Made by a program: the position numbers and the translations under genes. Below, piece by piece: positions 30,723-40,712 of a DNA stretch of 64,000 nucleotides. Position 1 is the first letter of the stretch; each line of letters begins with the position of its first letter. The DNA comes from Forficula auricularia (Eukaryota > Arthropoda > Insecta > Dermaptera > Forficulidae): NCBI GenBank assembly GCA_024734495.1, contig JALMQS010000153.1, positions 9,962,080-10,026,079 of the forward strand, read 5' to 3'. The notes beneath the pieces are model-generated. The model had not been told where the DNA came from. It made no database searches and saw only the letters and a list, made by a program, of their open reading frames with translations.

Positions 30723-31291
30723 TATTTATTATGGATGCGAATGATATGTATAGTTAATTCTAATTTATATCTAATTGAAACTTTATGAAAACATCTAAAA
30801 AGGTGGCTCCAAAAAGTATTTCAGAAATCATTTAATCGCATTTGAAGTAAGTATTATTATTAAATACGCATATTATTATATTTATCTATGCCTATTTGAC
30901 AATAGATTTATTATATAATACATTTGAAAAATGAGTCATTTTTAAATGTATTATAAAGTACGATATAAAATAGCGGTATAATGCAGACGTTTGCCAGGTA
31001 TATACTTATCTTCGTAAATAATAATAATAATAATAAATAAGCCTACCATAAATATCATTCAAAATTTGAACATTTTATGTAAAATGTAATTTTTCAAAAT
31101 TTTATTCTCATTTAAAAAGACTTTATTATTAGATTCAACTTTTCAATTTTAAGATTTAATAATTTTAATGTTTTTAAACTTCTCTCCCTATTTCAAGTTC
31201 CATGGATGTCACACATCGATGTAATAAAAAGAAGTTTCCTTACTAAATTTCTTGGCCTAGGGATTTATTCATTTTAATTTTAATTAAAGTT
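30723..31291. other. Intergenic, no gene seen
   Basis: AT-rich, with a TAA microsatellite at 31019-31037. No supportable feature. Confidence 0.5.
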
Positions 31292-31382
31292 CACAAAGAG
31301 AAACAAAGAGGTTGTCCTCTGCTATGCAAATAAACATACACACATATATATATATATCGAGATGATATATTATTTATTTGTT

Positions 31383-31420
31383 CGAGACTATAGTTTCGAA
31401 GACTTGGATCTCAGTCTTTC
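31383..31420 (-). ncRNA. Decayed hammerhead motif
   Basis: Minus-strand partner of 31810-31856 with GACTGAGATCCAAGTCTTCG: part of the CTGATGA core and the 5' side of stem II are deleted, while GAAACTATAGTC remains. Confidence 0.55.
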
Positions 31421-31809
31421 TTCAACTATAAATGTTTTTCATGGAGTCAATATCATATGGATATTGAAAACTTGGTATCCTCTTCGTCACTGCTCTCTAG
31501 GAACTAATAAAAGACATTCCATCCGGTTCACATTCAAATATAACACATATGTTTCCTTTCTCCTTTCTCCTTAGAAAGGCTGACAAAAAGAAGGGTTTTT
31601 CTTTTTTGCTAACAAAAGATTAAAGAAAAAGAAAAACCCTTCTTTTGTCAGCCTTTCTAAGAAGAAAGGAGAAAGGAAACATATTGTTATATTTGAATGA
31701 GAACCGGATGGAATGTCTTTATTAGTTCCTAGCCAGCAGTGACGAAAGAACACTCCAAGTTTTCAATATCCATATGATATTGACTCCATGAAAAACATTT
31801 ATAATTGAA

Positions 31810-31856
31810 GAAAGACTGATGATGAAGACCAAGTCTTCGAAACTATAGTCTCAAAC
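31810..31856 (+). ncRNA. Hammerhead-ribozyme-like motif, core intact
   Basis: CTGATGA at 31816-31822, extra T, GAAGAC, CAA, GTCTTC, GAAAC, TATA, GTC. Identical to the 12314 copy. Confidence 0.7.
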
Positions 31857-31957
31857 AAATAAATAATATATATATACAGATATATCATCTCGATATATAT
31901 ATGTGTGTATGTTTATTTGCATCAAGCAGAGGACAACCTCTTTGTTTCTCTTTGTGA

Positions 31958-32654
31958 ATCAACAACTCTGCTACTCTCGGCAAAACAAAAACTTTTCAAT
32001 TAATTAAAGTTCCTTCTCCCAATTCAGGTTCCAGTTGAATATTCACACAACTGGCATAACTTATTGGCTTATTGCGTAATTTTAACCTAATCTTGGTTTT
32101 ATAGAATTTAAGATGGAATCATTTTAATTTTTCGGAATCCCTTGAGCCTTAATTTCGCACCACCGTAGAATACTCACTGTCCAATTTAAATAAATGTCTC
32201 TATGATACTAAATTTCAGATTTCTTGGCTCCATGGACTTCCAGAAGTACTAATTGAAGTTCTTTTCCCTCATATTTTGGAAAATTGATTATTAGTTTATA
32301 TATTTCAAGATTTTAGGATGAAAGAGCGGATTATAAATATTTTTTTGGATTGATCAATTCAGCAAATTGCAATTTAGTTGTAATAGATGTATTTATGCCT
32401 ATATTTTCTAAAGTACCAACATCGATCAAATTCAATAAAAAATGTTGTTCACCTCTGATCTGATCTCTGAATCATACATGGATAATTGATCGGTTGATAA
32501 AATCGCAATTATATTAATATGTATTTTACAAAAACAATTCTGATATCTTTCTTAACACTCTAATAACGATAATATAAATAAGATCAAAAAAATACGGGAT
32601 AATTTTGGACGATTTTCGAATTCTATATTTTATGATTTCAACAACAAATCATTA
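31958..32654. other. Intergenic, no gene seen
   Basis: Apart from the hammerhead-repeat tail at 31958-32010, this is AT-rich sequence without ORFs or repeats I can support. Confidence 0.5.
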
Positions 32655-33082
32655 TACCGGGTGAGTTTTTTATCGTGAGACAGTCTTATAACTCAAAAAC
32701 AGTGGATTATATGGAAAAAAGTTTCAAATAAAAGTTTGTTTATATCGAGGGGGAAACTAAACTACACTATTGTTTGTCGACGTAGAACAAGCTTTCAAGG
32801 GTATTTCGAGGACAAGTTCTGTTTTTTAAATGGAAACATATATTTTTCTTTACGTCACCTTATTCTACAACAAAAACTGAACAACTTTCATAAGAACTAT
32901 TTTTTGTACGACAACAAATAAACAAAATATTAAATCAATTAGATCTCAAAAAAAAAATTCAAATAATTATTATTTTTAACAATTATTCAACTTGATTATC
33001 CAATATTATTGCTAAAATATTTAATTATTAAATAAATAATTTAATAATAATTAATCATTTAATAATTTTCCGACTATGTTCT

Positions 33083-33268
33083 GTGACATTCCAGAGTGTA
33101 TTGCAAATCTTCTGGATGAATTCCAATTCAAATTTCCTTATTTTTTTTTTAACAGATTTACAACACGATAAAATGAAGCTTGAGAGGGTGAATTCCTATC
33201 AGGAAAACGCTCGGCATCTATTTCAATGGCAGCCCCATATCACGTTTTCCACATTCACCATAAATTAA
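33083..33268 (+). pseudogene. Exon-like segment inside element D
   Basis: A pyrimidine tract and AACAG acceptor at 33145-33164 are followed by an open stretch encoding TDLQHDKMKLERVNSYQENA and RHLFQWQPHITFSTF, then a stop at 33266-33268. GC content rises above the surroundings and AATAAA follows at about 33353. This could be a host gene fragment captured by the element or the last exon of a lost transposase. I do not recognise the protein. Confidence 0.35.
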
Positions 33269-33616
33269 GACCATTTTAATTCTGTCTTAAACAAAAAATG
33301 CTCTATTTTTATTATGGTAATACAATATAACTATCTACTGGATTGACAAGAGAAATAAACTTTTTTAAACTTAAGACTTTTAAATAGTTCTATTAAGTAG
33401 AAATTAATCTCTTAAATCTGAGTATAATTAAGTTTTAAGATCATTATAAACACTTATTTTCATTGTTGTAACTTTTTGATTTAATAATTATTTATTTATT
33501 AATTAATAATTTAATAATTATTATTTGATAATTAAGTTAAATAATTGTTAAAAATAATTATTAAGATTTTTTGAGATCATATTGATACATGTATTTTGTT
33601 TAATTGATGTCGTATA

Positions 33617-34222
33617 AAAAATAAACTGCAACGGATCGTTGCTAAACTTTATCCAAATTCATTTGAAATATTAATATGTTCTTGAGTAAAGTACTTTAAA
33701 ATATAATTTTACTAAAAACTTTATTTAACCTTTTTTGTGGTCCCCAAGGTACTTAATCAGGATATTAAATTTGATCAAAATTGGTTAAGTCATTTTCAAG
33801 ATATTTAGAAAAAACTAAAAAAGTACTAAAATAAAGTACTAATGTTTGTGGACCGATATGTACCAAAAACTAATCAGCGCTTCATTTTGTTAAACTAATG
33901 GTAGGTTTTCAATTTCATTTCAATCAGCGCAAAGGTGTGGAAAAAATCGTGGACGAAAAAAACGATAACACACACACATACATACATACATCCATCCCCA
34001 CGCACTTCCAAAAAAAATGGCACTTTTTGGCCTCTCGACGAGATTCCAGGTAATTTTTGGCAAAACCGTAACGTGCTAAAATTCAATCTCATTGAATACT
34101 TCAATTTGTGACCTTAATTGAGTCTATGGGTTCCGTAGTCTTTACCTGAGGACCCTTTGAAGTCGCGCTTGCCGCGAGAGCGATTCCAATACTTTCTCCC
34201 ATGCTTCGCATTGGATAAAGTA
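33617..34222 (+). repeat. Family A repeat inside element D
   Basis: Starts AATAAACTGCAACGGATCGT and ends GCTTCGCATTGGATAAAGTA. It closely matches 43241-43922, minus about 70 bp near its left end. Confidence 0.75.
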
Positions 34223-34323
34223 AAAAAATGGTTCTTATGAAAGTTGTTCAGTTTTTGTTGTAGTTGTAGAATAAGGTGACGTAAAGAAAAATATAAGGTT
34301 CCATTTAAAAAACACAACTTGAC

Positions 34324-34408
34324 CTTTTTTTTGGCTTTTCGCCTATACCGGGGGTCAGATTTTAGCTGTATGCCTCGAGTCGGATTCGAACCCGGGTCCA
34401 CTTGGTTA
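34324..34408 (-). mobile_element. tRNA-derived SINE, 5'-truncated
   Basis: Bounded by ACAACTTGAC at 34314-34323 and 34409-34418 (10-bp duplication). The minus strand carries CCCGGGTTCGAATCC, a perfect pol III B box and T-arm, then an unrelated body ending in A8. The tRNA 5' half with the A box is missing, so this copy is dead. It cleanly explains the break in the right terminal repeat of element D. Confidence 0.8.
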
Positions 34409-34588
34409 ACAACTTGACTTTAAAATACCCTTGAAAGCTTGTTCTACGTCGACAAACAATAGTGTAGTTTAGTTTCCCCCTTGATATAAACAAACTTTTA
34501 TTTGAAACTTTTTTCCATATAATCCACTGTTTTTGAGTTATGTTTGTTTAAGACTGTCTCAAGATAAAAAATTCACCCGGTATAGGTA

Positions 34589-34862
34589 TAAATTAAAAAA
34601 AAAAAACAACTGTTGCTTTTAAAATCTTAGTAAAAGCAGCTTTTTTAAATTTTTTTTAAATTTCTATTGATATAGGAGAATTCTCCCTAAACGTTTGAAT
34701 TTAAAATATTGATTTTCAACAACACGTAATCAAAGGTTCCGAAAACATTCCTCGTAAGATTAAATTGCAATAAAGGTGAAAAATAGCTATAAAATTAATA
34801 GCAGATTCTACTCTCACTTTTCGTCTAGTCATCTACGATATTTTTTTATCAGAAATAGAGAT
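34589..34862. other. Intergenic, no gene seen
   Basis: AT-rich spacer. Confidence 0.4.
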
Positions 34863-35080
34863 CCAGAACCCACCTAAAACTCGTCATTTTATAGGAAACT
34901 GAAGTAAGATTGGTTTCCTATAGAAAACCCGAGGAGTGAACCGCGACCTAATATCGTGTACACCTACTTCCACTTCCACTCTCATTTCCAAGTAGAAGAC
35001 AATAGATTATCTAATGAATACCAAAGTAATTCCAAAGACGGTGTACACCTAATTCCAATCGCGGTTCACCCCTCGAGAAA
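34863..35080. mobile_element. MITE of about 150 bp beside a small palindrome
   Basis: The MITE at 34930-35077 has ends GAGGAGTGAACCGCGAC and GCGGTTCACCCCTCG; a second copy is at 48641-48786. The left flank 34863-34925 (GGTTTCCTATAG) matches, inverted, 41945-42010. Short ORFs across it are not coding. Confidence 0.7.
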
Positions 35081-35226
35081 AACCAATGAGAAATCCAATG
35101 ATGCAATTATTTTCCCCGAAACGTTTGGATTTAAAATAAAAGTTTTGAAGATTGCTTTTTATAAGATTTGTATTTGTATAAATAAAAATTATTATTAATT
35201 AAGAAATTTAAATTACTATTATATTA

Positions 35227-36205
35227 AAACCTACTACCAAGTCCAGGGGGCGTAGGAAATTAAAATTATTGTTTTAGAACCCACTAATAGTTAATGAGAA
35301 ATAAAATTTATTAAAATTAAGAAATTCAATTATTCCTAAGTATATTAAAACCTACTGCAGAGTCCAGGGTGTAGGAAATTTAAATTAATATTTTAAAGCC
35401 CACTAATAGTTCATGACAAATAAAATGTATTAACATTAAGGAATTTAAATTTTTATATTAAAACCTACTGCGGAGTCTGGGAACTAGGAGATTTAAAAGA
35501 TTATTTTAAACCAACTAATAGTTAATGACAAATATAATTTATTAAAATTAGGAAATTTAATTATATTCTTATATTAAAACCTACTGCAGAGTCCAGAGGA
35601 CGTAGGAAATTTAAATTATTATTTTAAAACCCACTAATAGTTAATGACAAATATAATTTATTAAAATTAGGAAATTTAATTATATTATTATATTAAAACC
35701 TACTGCAGAGTCCAGAGGAGGTAGGAAATTTCAATCATTATTTTAAAACCCAGTAATAGTTCATGACAAATAAAATTTATTAAAATTAGGAAATTTAATT
35801 ATTTTTATATTAAAACTTACTGCAGAGTCCAGGGAGGGTGTAGGAAATTTAAATTAATATTTTAAAGCACACTAATAGTTCATGATAAATAAAATGTATT
35901 AAAATTAGGGAATTTAAATTTTTATATTAAAACCTACTGCGGAGTCTGGGAACTAGGAGATTTAAATCATTATTTTAAACCAACTAATAGTTAATGACAA
36001 ATAAAATATATTAAAATTAGGTAATTTTAATTTTTACATTCAAATAAAATGTAGGTATACGTTAATCCATGTAAAATAATTGGTTCAATTTTTACATTAA
36101 AACTTCCTGCGTAGTCGGAGGAGTAGGAAATTTAAATTACTATTTTAAAACACATTAATAGTTCATGATAAATAAAATTCATTAAAATTAAGAAATTTAA
36201 ATAGC
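35227..36205. repeat. Tandem array of about 116-bp units, 8 copies
   Basis: CCTACTGC-type unit starts are at 35230, 35351, 35464, 35580, 35699, 35816, 35933 and 36106. Each contains AAACCCACTAATAGTTAATG and ATTAAAATTAGGAAATTTAA. The last unit runs into AGCAGCCCCTGGCCAGAAAG at 36204, also seen next to a unit fragment at 40248. Inverted relics are at 4540-4700. Confidence 0.85.
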
Positions 36206-36291
36206 AGCCCCTGGCCAGAAAGATGCCCACCTGATGGTTATTAATATTAAAATATTTATATATATTTTTTATTTTTCGTATTATCGCTTAC

Positions 36292-36517
36292 CTTGGTAAT
36301 ATTCTTGAATACTAGGTACGTAGTCTATTTGACAAATACTGGTTGCATTTGGCTCGCTATCATCAAACGAGGTATGAAGAATGGATTTAAAGTCAATTTC
36401 GGGTTTGGGTAGGAATAGGGCTGTCGGCCTCACATTTTGATAAATATCCTCATCACCACGAAACAAATCATTAAAGTCCACATTGATTTCTTCGGAAAGT
36501 TCTTTAAACATTGCCAT
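36292..36517 (-). CDS. Probable first coding exon of an unrecognised gene
   Basis: The ATG at 36517 sits in a strong context (CCACCATC then ATGGCAATGT). The exon encodes MAMFKELSEEINVDFNDLFR, then GDEDIYQNVRPTALFLPKPE, DFKSILHTSF and ending IDYVPSIQEYYQG, an acidic, non-repetitive text. It ends at the donor CCAAG/GTAAGCG (GT at 36290-36291) after 75 codons plus one base. The next exon was not found to the left. Upstream a second donor, GCGAAG/GTAAGCG at 36696-36698, could end a 5' UTR exon. The acidic N-terminus would suit a nuclear regulator, but that is a guess; the family is unknown to me. Confidence 0.6.
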
Positions 36518-37044
36518 GATGGTGGTATTTCACTTTTAATTAAAATAATACTTAAATCCACACTAGAACAAATCCACTCGCGCCATCAATGGTCCGCCGG
36601 TGACTTTCCCCCTTGTATTGTGAACAGCCCGTAGCAAACTAATCGAATGTCGAGGTTCTCTTCTCTGATACTGATTTGTGGTTACAAAATCGCTTACCTT
36701 CGCACTGAGAGAAAGTGCTGTTCGTCTATTAAGTCAGCTGCTGAGATTCGCTTTTTGTAGTAAGACCCAGGTGGTAGGGGAACCACTCAAGCACTCTTTG
36801 ATGCTCATCATGAGACATTGATTTGATAAGCAAATAAGTATACGAGAAGAAAAAATAAATAAATACAAAATGCCTTTAACAAACATAGCCTAAATATGTA
36901 GGTAGGTATGTTATATGATGTATAATTTAGGATTAAACGAGCATTCAACTGAATAGTAAAATTATAGTTTAAAAAAACTAAAAAAAAACTCTTATATAAG
37001 TAATGCACTAAAAAGTACAAAATAATGTAATAAATTATTTTATT
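36518..37044. promoter_or_regulatory. Probable 5' UTR and promoter side of the 36517 exon
   Basis: Positions 36518-36780 have higher GC than the surroundings and contain a hairpin-forming TTCGCACTGAGAGAAAGTGC at 36699-36718 and a splice donor on the minus strand at 36696-36697. This fits a leader exon, unproven. From 36800 it is AT-rich without features. Confidence 0.4.
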
Positions 37045-37460
37045 GAAGGAGGCAATAAAAGAGTGTGTCTTCTGCTGGAATTATAAATTTTATTTATTTA
37101 TAACGAGACTATAGTTTCGAGGGCTTTGCTTGCTTTCTCCTTCAATATATAAAAATTCTGCTACTCTCGGCAAAAACTTTCAATTTAAACTATTTTATAT
37201 CCAATTGAAAGTTTTTGCTGAGAGTAGCGGAATTTTTATATATTAAAGGAGACAATAAAAGAGTGTGTCTTCTGCTGGAATTATAAATTTTATTTATTTA
37301 TAACGAGACTATAGTTTCATTAATTAATTCATAAATTAATTCCTGTGAATCCATTGTAATAGACTGATGAAGAGGGAAAAGCCCTCAAAATTATAGTCTC
37401 GTTATAAATAAATAAAATTTCTAATTCCAGCAGAAGACACACTCTTTATTGTCTACTTTA
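37045..37460. mobile_element. Foldback element with decayed hammerheads
   Basis: Built from inverted and direct pieces of one unit (GTGTGTCTTCTGCTGGAATT, AACGAGACTATAGTTTC, GAGAGTAGC): minus-strand pieces at 37060-37140 and 37240-37330, plus strand at 37355-37460. Another relic of the same family is at 49850-49965. Confidence 0.7.
37355..37408 (+). ncRNA. Hammerhead motif with one core change
   Basis: TAATAGA, CTGATGA at 37364-37370, extra A, GAGGG, loop AAAAG, CCCTC, then AAAA in place of GAAA, TTATAGTC, TCGTTA. Stem II is 5 bp. Stem I pairs GA/TC, then TAA/TTA across an internal loop. G12 to A should inactivate it. Confidence 0.6.
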
Positions 37461-37509
37461 ATATATTTTATGTCCAATAACTAAGTCAAATAGCGTGGGG
37501 CTTTTCTTT

Positions 37510-37722
37510 AAAAAGCATGTAGGTATTCAGTGGTGGATTTACACTTTGACCCGTGAGGCCCGGACCTAGGGCGGGAAAAATTTAGGGGCTCTAAAATTTT
37601 AGAGGCTGCAAAATTTAAAGACCGATTAAAATATGGAAATCGCTCAGATTGTATGAACAAATTTGAGTAAAGTACATATTTAGTTATAATAATTATTAAA
37701 TTGATAAACAATAATTTTTAGA
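37510..37722. mobile_element. hAT-like left end, truncated
   Basis: CAGTGGTGGATTTACACTTT and GAGGCCCGGACCTAGG at 37527-37572 look like the start of a non-autonomous hAT. No right end or duplication was found before family B begins. Confidence 0.35.
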
Positions 37723-39079
37723 AAAAAAACCGACTTCAAAAAAATTTAATGCAACAAATAAAATAATAAGAACTCAAAAATAAAATAAAATTCACTAAAA
37801 GGTATAAAATAATTATCTAATTTAGTTACAACTAAATTACGAAATTGTTACATGAAATCACTTTTTGAAGTCGGTATCAAACATTTTTTTATAATGATAT
37901 TGATACAAGAAGAAGTTGCACCAAGAAGGTACAACCTCTGTAGTCCGTGGTGGACCCTTGTAACGTGAAGATAAGAAGGGATTTAGGGATTGGGTAGCAT
38001 TCGAAGGTATCTGTAGAACATATACATTTTATGAATCGAACTCGACGGATCCTACTTGGTACTTTTGGCAGGTAAGCTCGATTATATAGTTTGTTTAGCA
38101 CCGACTTCAAAAAGTGATTTCATGTTAATATTTCGTCGTTTAGTTGTAACTAAATTAGATAATTATTTTATACATTTTAGTATATTTTATTTTATTTTTA
38201 AGTTATTATTATTTTATTTGTTGCATTTAATTTTTTTGAAGTCGGTTTTATTTTTTTTTTTTATAAAAATTATTTTTATTTGTCTCTTTTTAGTGATGTT
38301 ATTAATAGTAACTTAATATAATACCTTGAATGCATCTCTTGAGAATGAATCAGAAAATGATAATAAAATTTAATTCCTAAATAAATTATCTCGAAACGTT
38401 AGCAGGTTTTAAATGAACGTTTTAAGATTTATTTTTTATAAAAGATTTTATTTATTATAATTTCGATTATTTTCTCATAAGAATTGGAGATTTACGTTAT
38501 TTCGTCATTGATCAAATGATTAGAACTTGACCAAATTAATATGTTGAGGTTGAGTTTGCTCAAATAGCCTAGATATTCATTTTTTGACCCTACACCCCCC
38601 CTTTTTGGGCGGTTAGTTTTTGCATTTTTAGACTTCTGGGGTCCCACTGATTATGTATACAAAATTTGGTTGAGTTTGCTCAAATAGTCTACATTTTTAA
38701 TTTTTAACCCCCTCCACCCCCCCCCCCTTAATTTTTGGATCGATGTGCACCAAAATCTAATCAGCTCTTAATCTCAATGAACCAAAACTACCTGTGAAAT
38801 TTGGTTTTGATATTCACACTAGTTTTTGAGCTAGCTCGTCTACAATAATTTGGTAACGCACAGACTAACAGACAAACTAGCAGACATTTTGACAAAACAA
38901 TTATTATCTCGAAAAATATAATTTTTTCGATGTTCATTTATTAGACCTTTTTTGTAGAGCGTAATGCCATCGTTTTTATCAAAATAGTTTCATCCGTTTT
39001 TGAGATATTTCGAAAAAAAAAGAAGGAAAAAAACACTTTTTTTCATGCACGATAAAAATACTTGATCATATCCTGTATG

Positions 39080-39917
39080 CAATACCGTCTTCACCATAAG
39101 GGCACACGGGGCCCGTGCCCAGAGCCCCCATTCTCAGGGGGCCCCGAAGGACAGACAATTTCTCTCACACATTTATTCTCAAAACAATTTTGTCGTGCAC
39201 ATTACACTTGACACATTAAATACACATTTAAAAAAACGTTCGGCAGCATACCAAGAAATTGATAGTCGATTTAGTTTTCTTTGTCAGTTAACAACAATGG
39301 AATCTGGTGAGTTGACAAATGCAAAGTATTTGCAGAATTTTATCATGAAGATATTAATGCAGATGAGCTCAAAACAGAATGTTTTCATTTAAGCCAATAT
39401 TTAAAAAACATAGCAAAGCAATCAGCGGATTTAAATATCTCAACCTTAAATAACCTAATAAAATCAGATAAATTGGAAGAAACTTTTCCAAACGTAGAAA
39501 TTGCTACAAGAATATTCCTTTTCTTAATGGTTACCAATTGTAGCGGAGAGCGGTCATTTTCGCAGCTTAAGAGAATAAAAAATGAATTGCGAACAACAAT
39601 GTTACAAGAACGACTGAGTAATTTGTCAATTATGAGCATAGAAAGTGTATATCCTTCAAAAAATTGACTTTAAGGATATAATAGAAGATTTTGCTCAACA
39701 GAAATCCCGAAAGAAACCGTTATCGTAATCGTAACCAAAAAACTAGCAGCATTCTAATATCATTGACGACATATTATATCATACTATATTTGATTACCTA
39801 TAATAAATGGTCATACTTAGTAAAAAAAATGTTATTATAATTCGCTTTTTTTACTTTCCAAAAGGGCCCCAAATTCTTGTGTGCCCAAGGGCCCCAGCCT
39901 AGTTTAAGACGGCCCTG
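39080..39917 (+). mobile_element. hAT transposon, internally deleted, with 8-bp TSD
   Basis: A perfect duplication CCTGTATG flanks it at 39072-39079 and 39918-39925. Ends are CAATACCGTCTT and, inverted, CAGGGCCGTCTT. Subterminal GGGCCCC-rich blocks occur on both sides. It carries the C-terminal part of a transposase. Confidence 0.92.
39195..39667 (+). pseudogene. hAT transposase C-terminus (ZMYM1/DUF4371-like), frameshifted
   Basis: The first frame reads DTLNTHLKKRSAAYQEIDSR and FSFLCQLTTMESGEL; after a one-base shift near 39345 the second reads DELKTECFHLSQYL, FPNVEIATRIFLFLMVTNCS and GERSFSQLKRIKNELRTTML. The GERSFS...LKRIKN...RTTM block is the hAT dimerisation region of ZMYM1-like (DUF4371-associated) transposases, and the upstream helical text matches their usual spacing. 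The catalytic core is gone, so the protein would be inactive, but the ends could still be recognised by a related transposase. The last 64 codons are open and unmutated, which suggests modest age. Confidence 0.88.
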
Positions 39918-40100
39918 CCTGTATGGTAAAGTAAAAAGGTCTAATACCAATGAAATTTATATGGGACCAATCGGAAACTATACTGAACCCAATGCAAAAA
40001 AATCATCAAAATCGGTTGATAATTGGCGAAGAAATCAGGTAACATAGATACAAAAAAAAATTCATTCGAATTGAGAACCTCCTTTTTTGAAGTCGGTTAA

Positions 40101-40712
40101 TAACATAAAAGTTTTAAAAGGTAGTTTATAGGATCGAGTTTTTTTACCTCTGGACATAGAATCAAGCACACATTTGATTAAAACTAGGAAATTTAAATTA
40201 TTATTTTAAAATGCACTACGGAGTCCAGGTGGCATAATAGCCCCTGGCCAGAAAGTTGCCCGCCGAAGGTGGGTTTCGCAGCCGGTGTATCATAAAATAT
40301 AATTTTTTCGTGAAGGAGGCAACAATGCTTGGGGACAAATAATTATATTATTAATCTTTTATTTAAATATTTTTATTTTTTTGTCCTCAGGTTGATTGTA
40401 GAATTTTCCTGTTCTGTTATTGCATTGATACAATAAACATATATAACATATGAATATAAATATCTCTCGATCTAGGGTTAAAGACCCCCTCTAAGGACGA
40501 CCGTTACCAAAATAATTAAGTACATATAACATACAATAAGTATATTCAATACATATGTCAATATATATGGATTATGATAAAATATTAACATCTACGTGAT
40601 AATCTTCGAAGTATAAAATTAAAATTTGATCTCCAACTATAGTTGCATTAGCTTTAATGATTTTGACAAGAAAGATTTTTAAAAGCTCAAGTTCTGTTCG
40701 ATCTGCTTCATT
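40101..40712. other. Intergenic with a fragment of the 116-bp array
   Basis: Positions 40170-40290 match the array unit and its GCCCCTGGCCAGAAAGTTGC edge at 36204. The rest shows nothing supportable. Confidence 0.5.

Larger units (their letters stand above)
31292..31957. mobile_element. Foldback element with paired hammerheads and inner hairpin
   Basis: Same family as 11998-12457: arms begin ACAAAGAGAAACAAAGAGG at 31292 and close at 31957. An extra near-perfect hairpin (31548-31684, AAAGGCTGACAAAAAGAAGG and inverse) sits in the centre. It ends beside CTGCTACTCTCGGCAAAA at 31968. Confidence 0.8.
32655..34588. mobile_element. Element D: 1.9-kb inverted-repeat transposon
   Basis: Terminal repeats of about 250 bp: left 32655-32910 starting TATACCGGGTGAGTTTTTTA, right 34225-34588 as its inverse. 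The right one is interrupted by a SINE at 34324-34408. Flanking TATA on both sides may be the target duplication. Inside lie a second AT-rich inverted pair (32925-33000 and 33535-33605), an exon-like segment (33083-33268) and a family A copy. No transposase remains. Confidence 0.75.
38543..39936 (-). repeat. Family C repeat containing a hAT element
   Basis: Inverted C sequence from TTGAGTTTGCTCAAATAG to TACTTGATCATATCCTGTAT. The hAT at 39080-39917 sits within its terminal ATCCTGTATGG, after which GTAAAGTAAAAA resumes. Confidence 0.75.
37723..40100 (+). mobile_element. Family B element interrupted by C and hAT
   Basis: The inner foldback is at 37725-38240 with a 110-bp insert in its loop. The outer part runs to 38542 (GAACTTGACCAAATTAATAT) and resumes at 39937 (GGTCTAATACC) to end TTTTTGAAGTCGGTTAATAA at 40100. 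A family C copy replaces about 110 bp of it. Confidence 0.7.

Noticed and set aside
34370..34408. tRNA gene
   Set aside because: Only the T-arm/B box is present; no acceptor stem, D-arm or anticodon arm. Explained by a truncated SINE.
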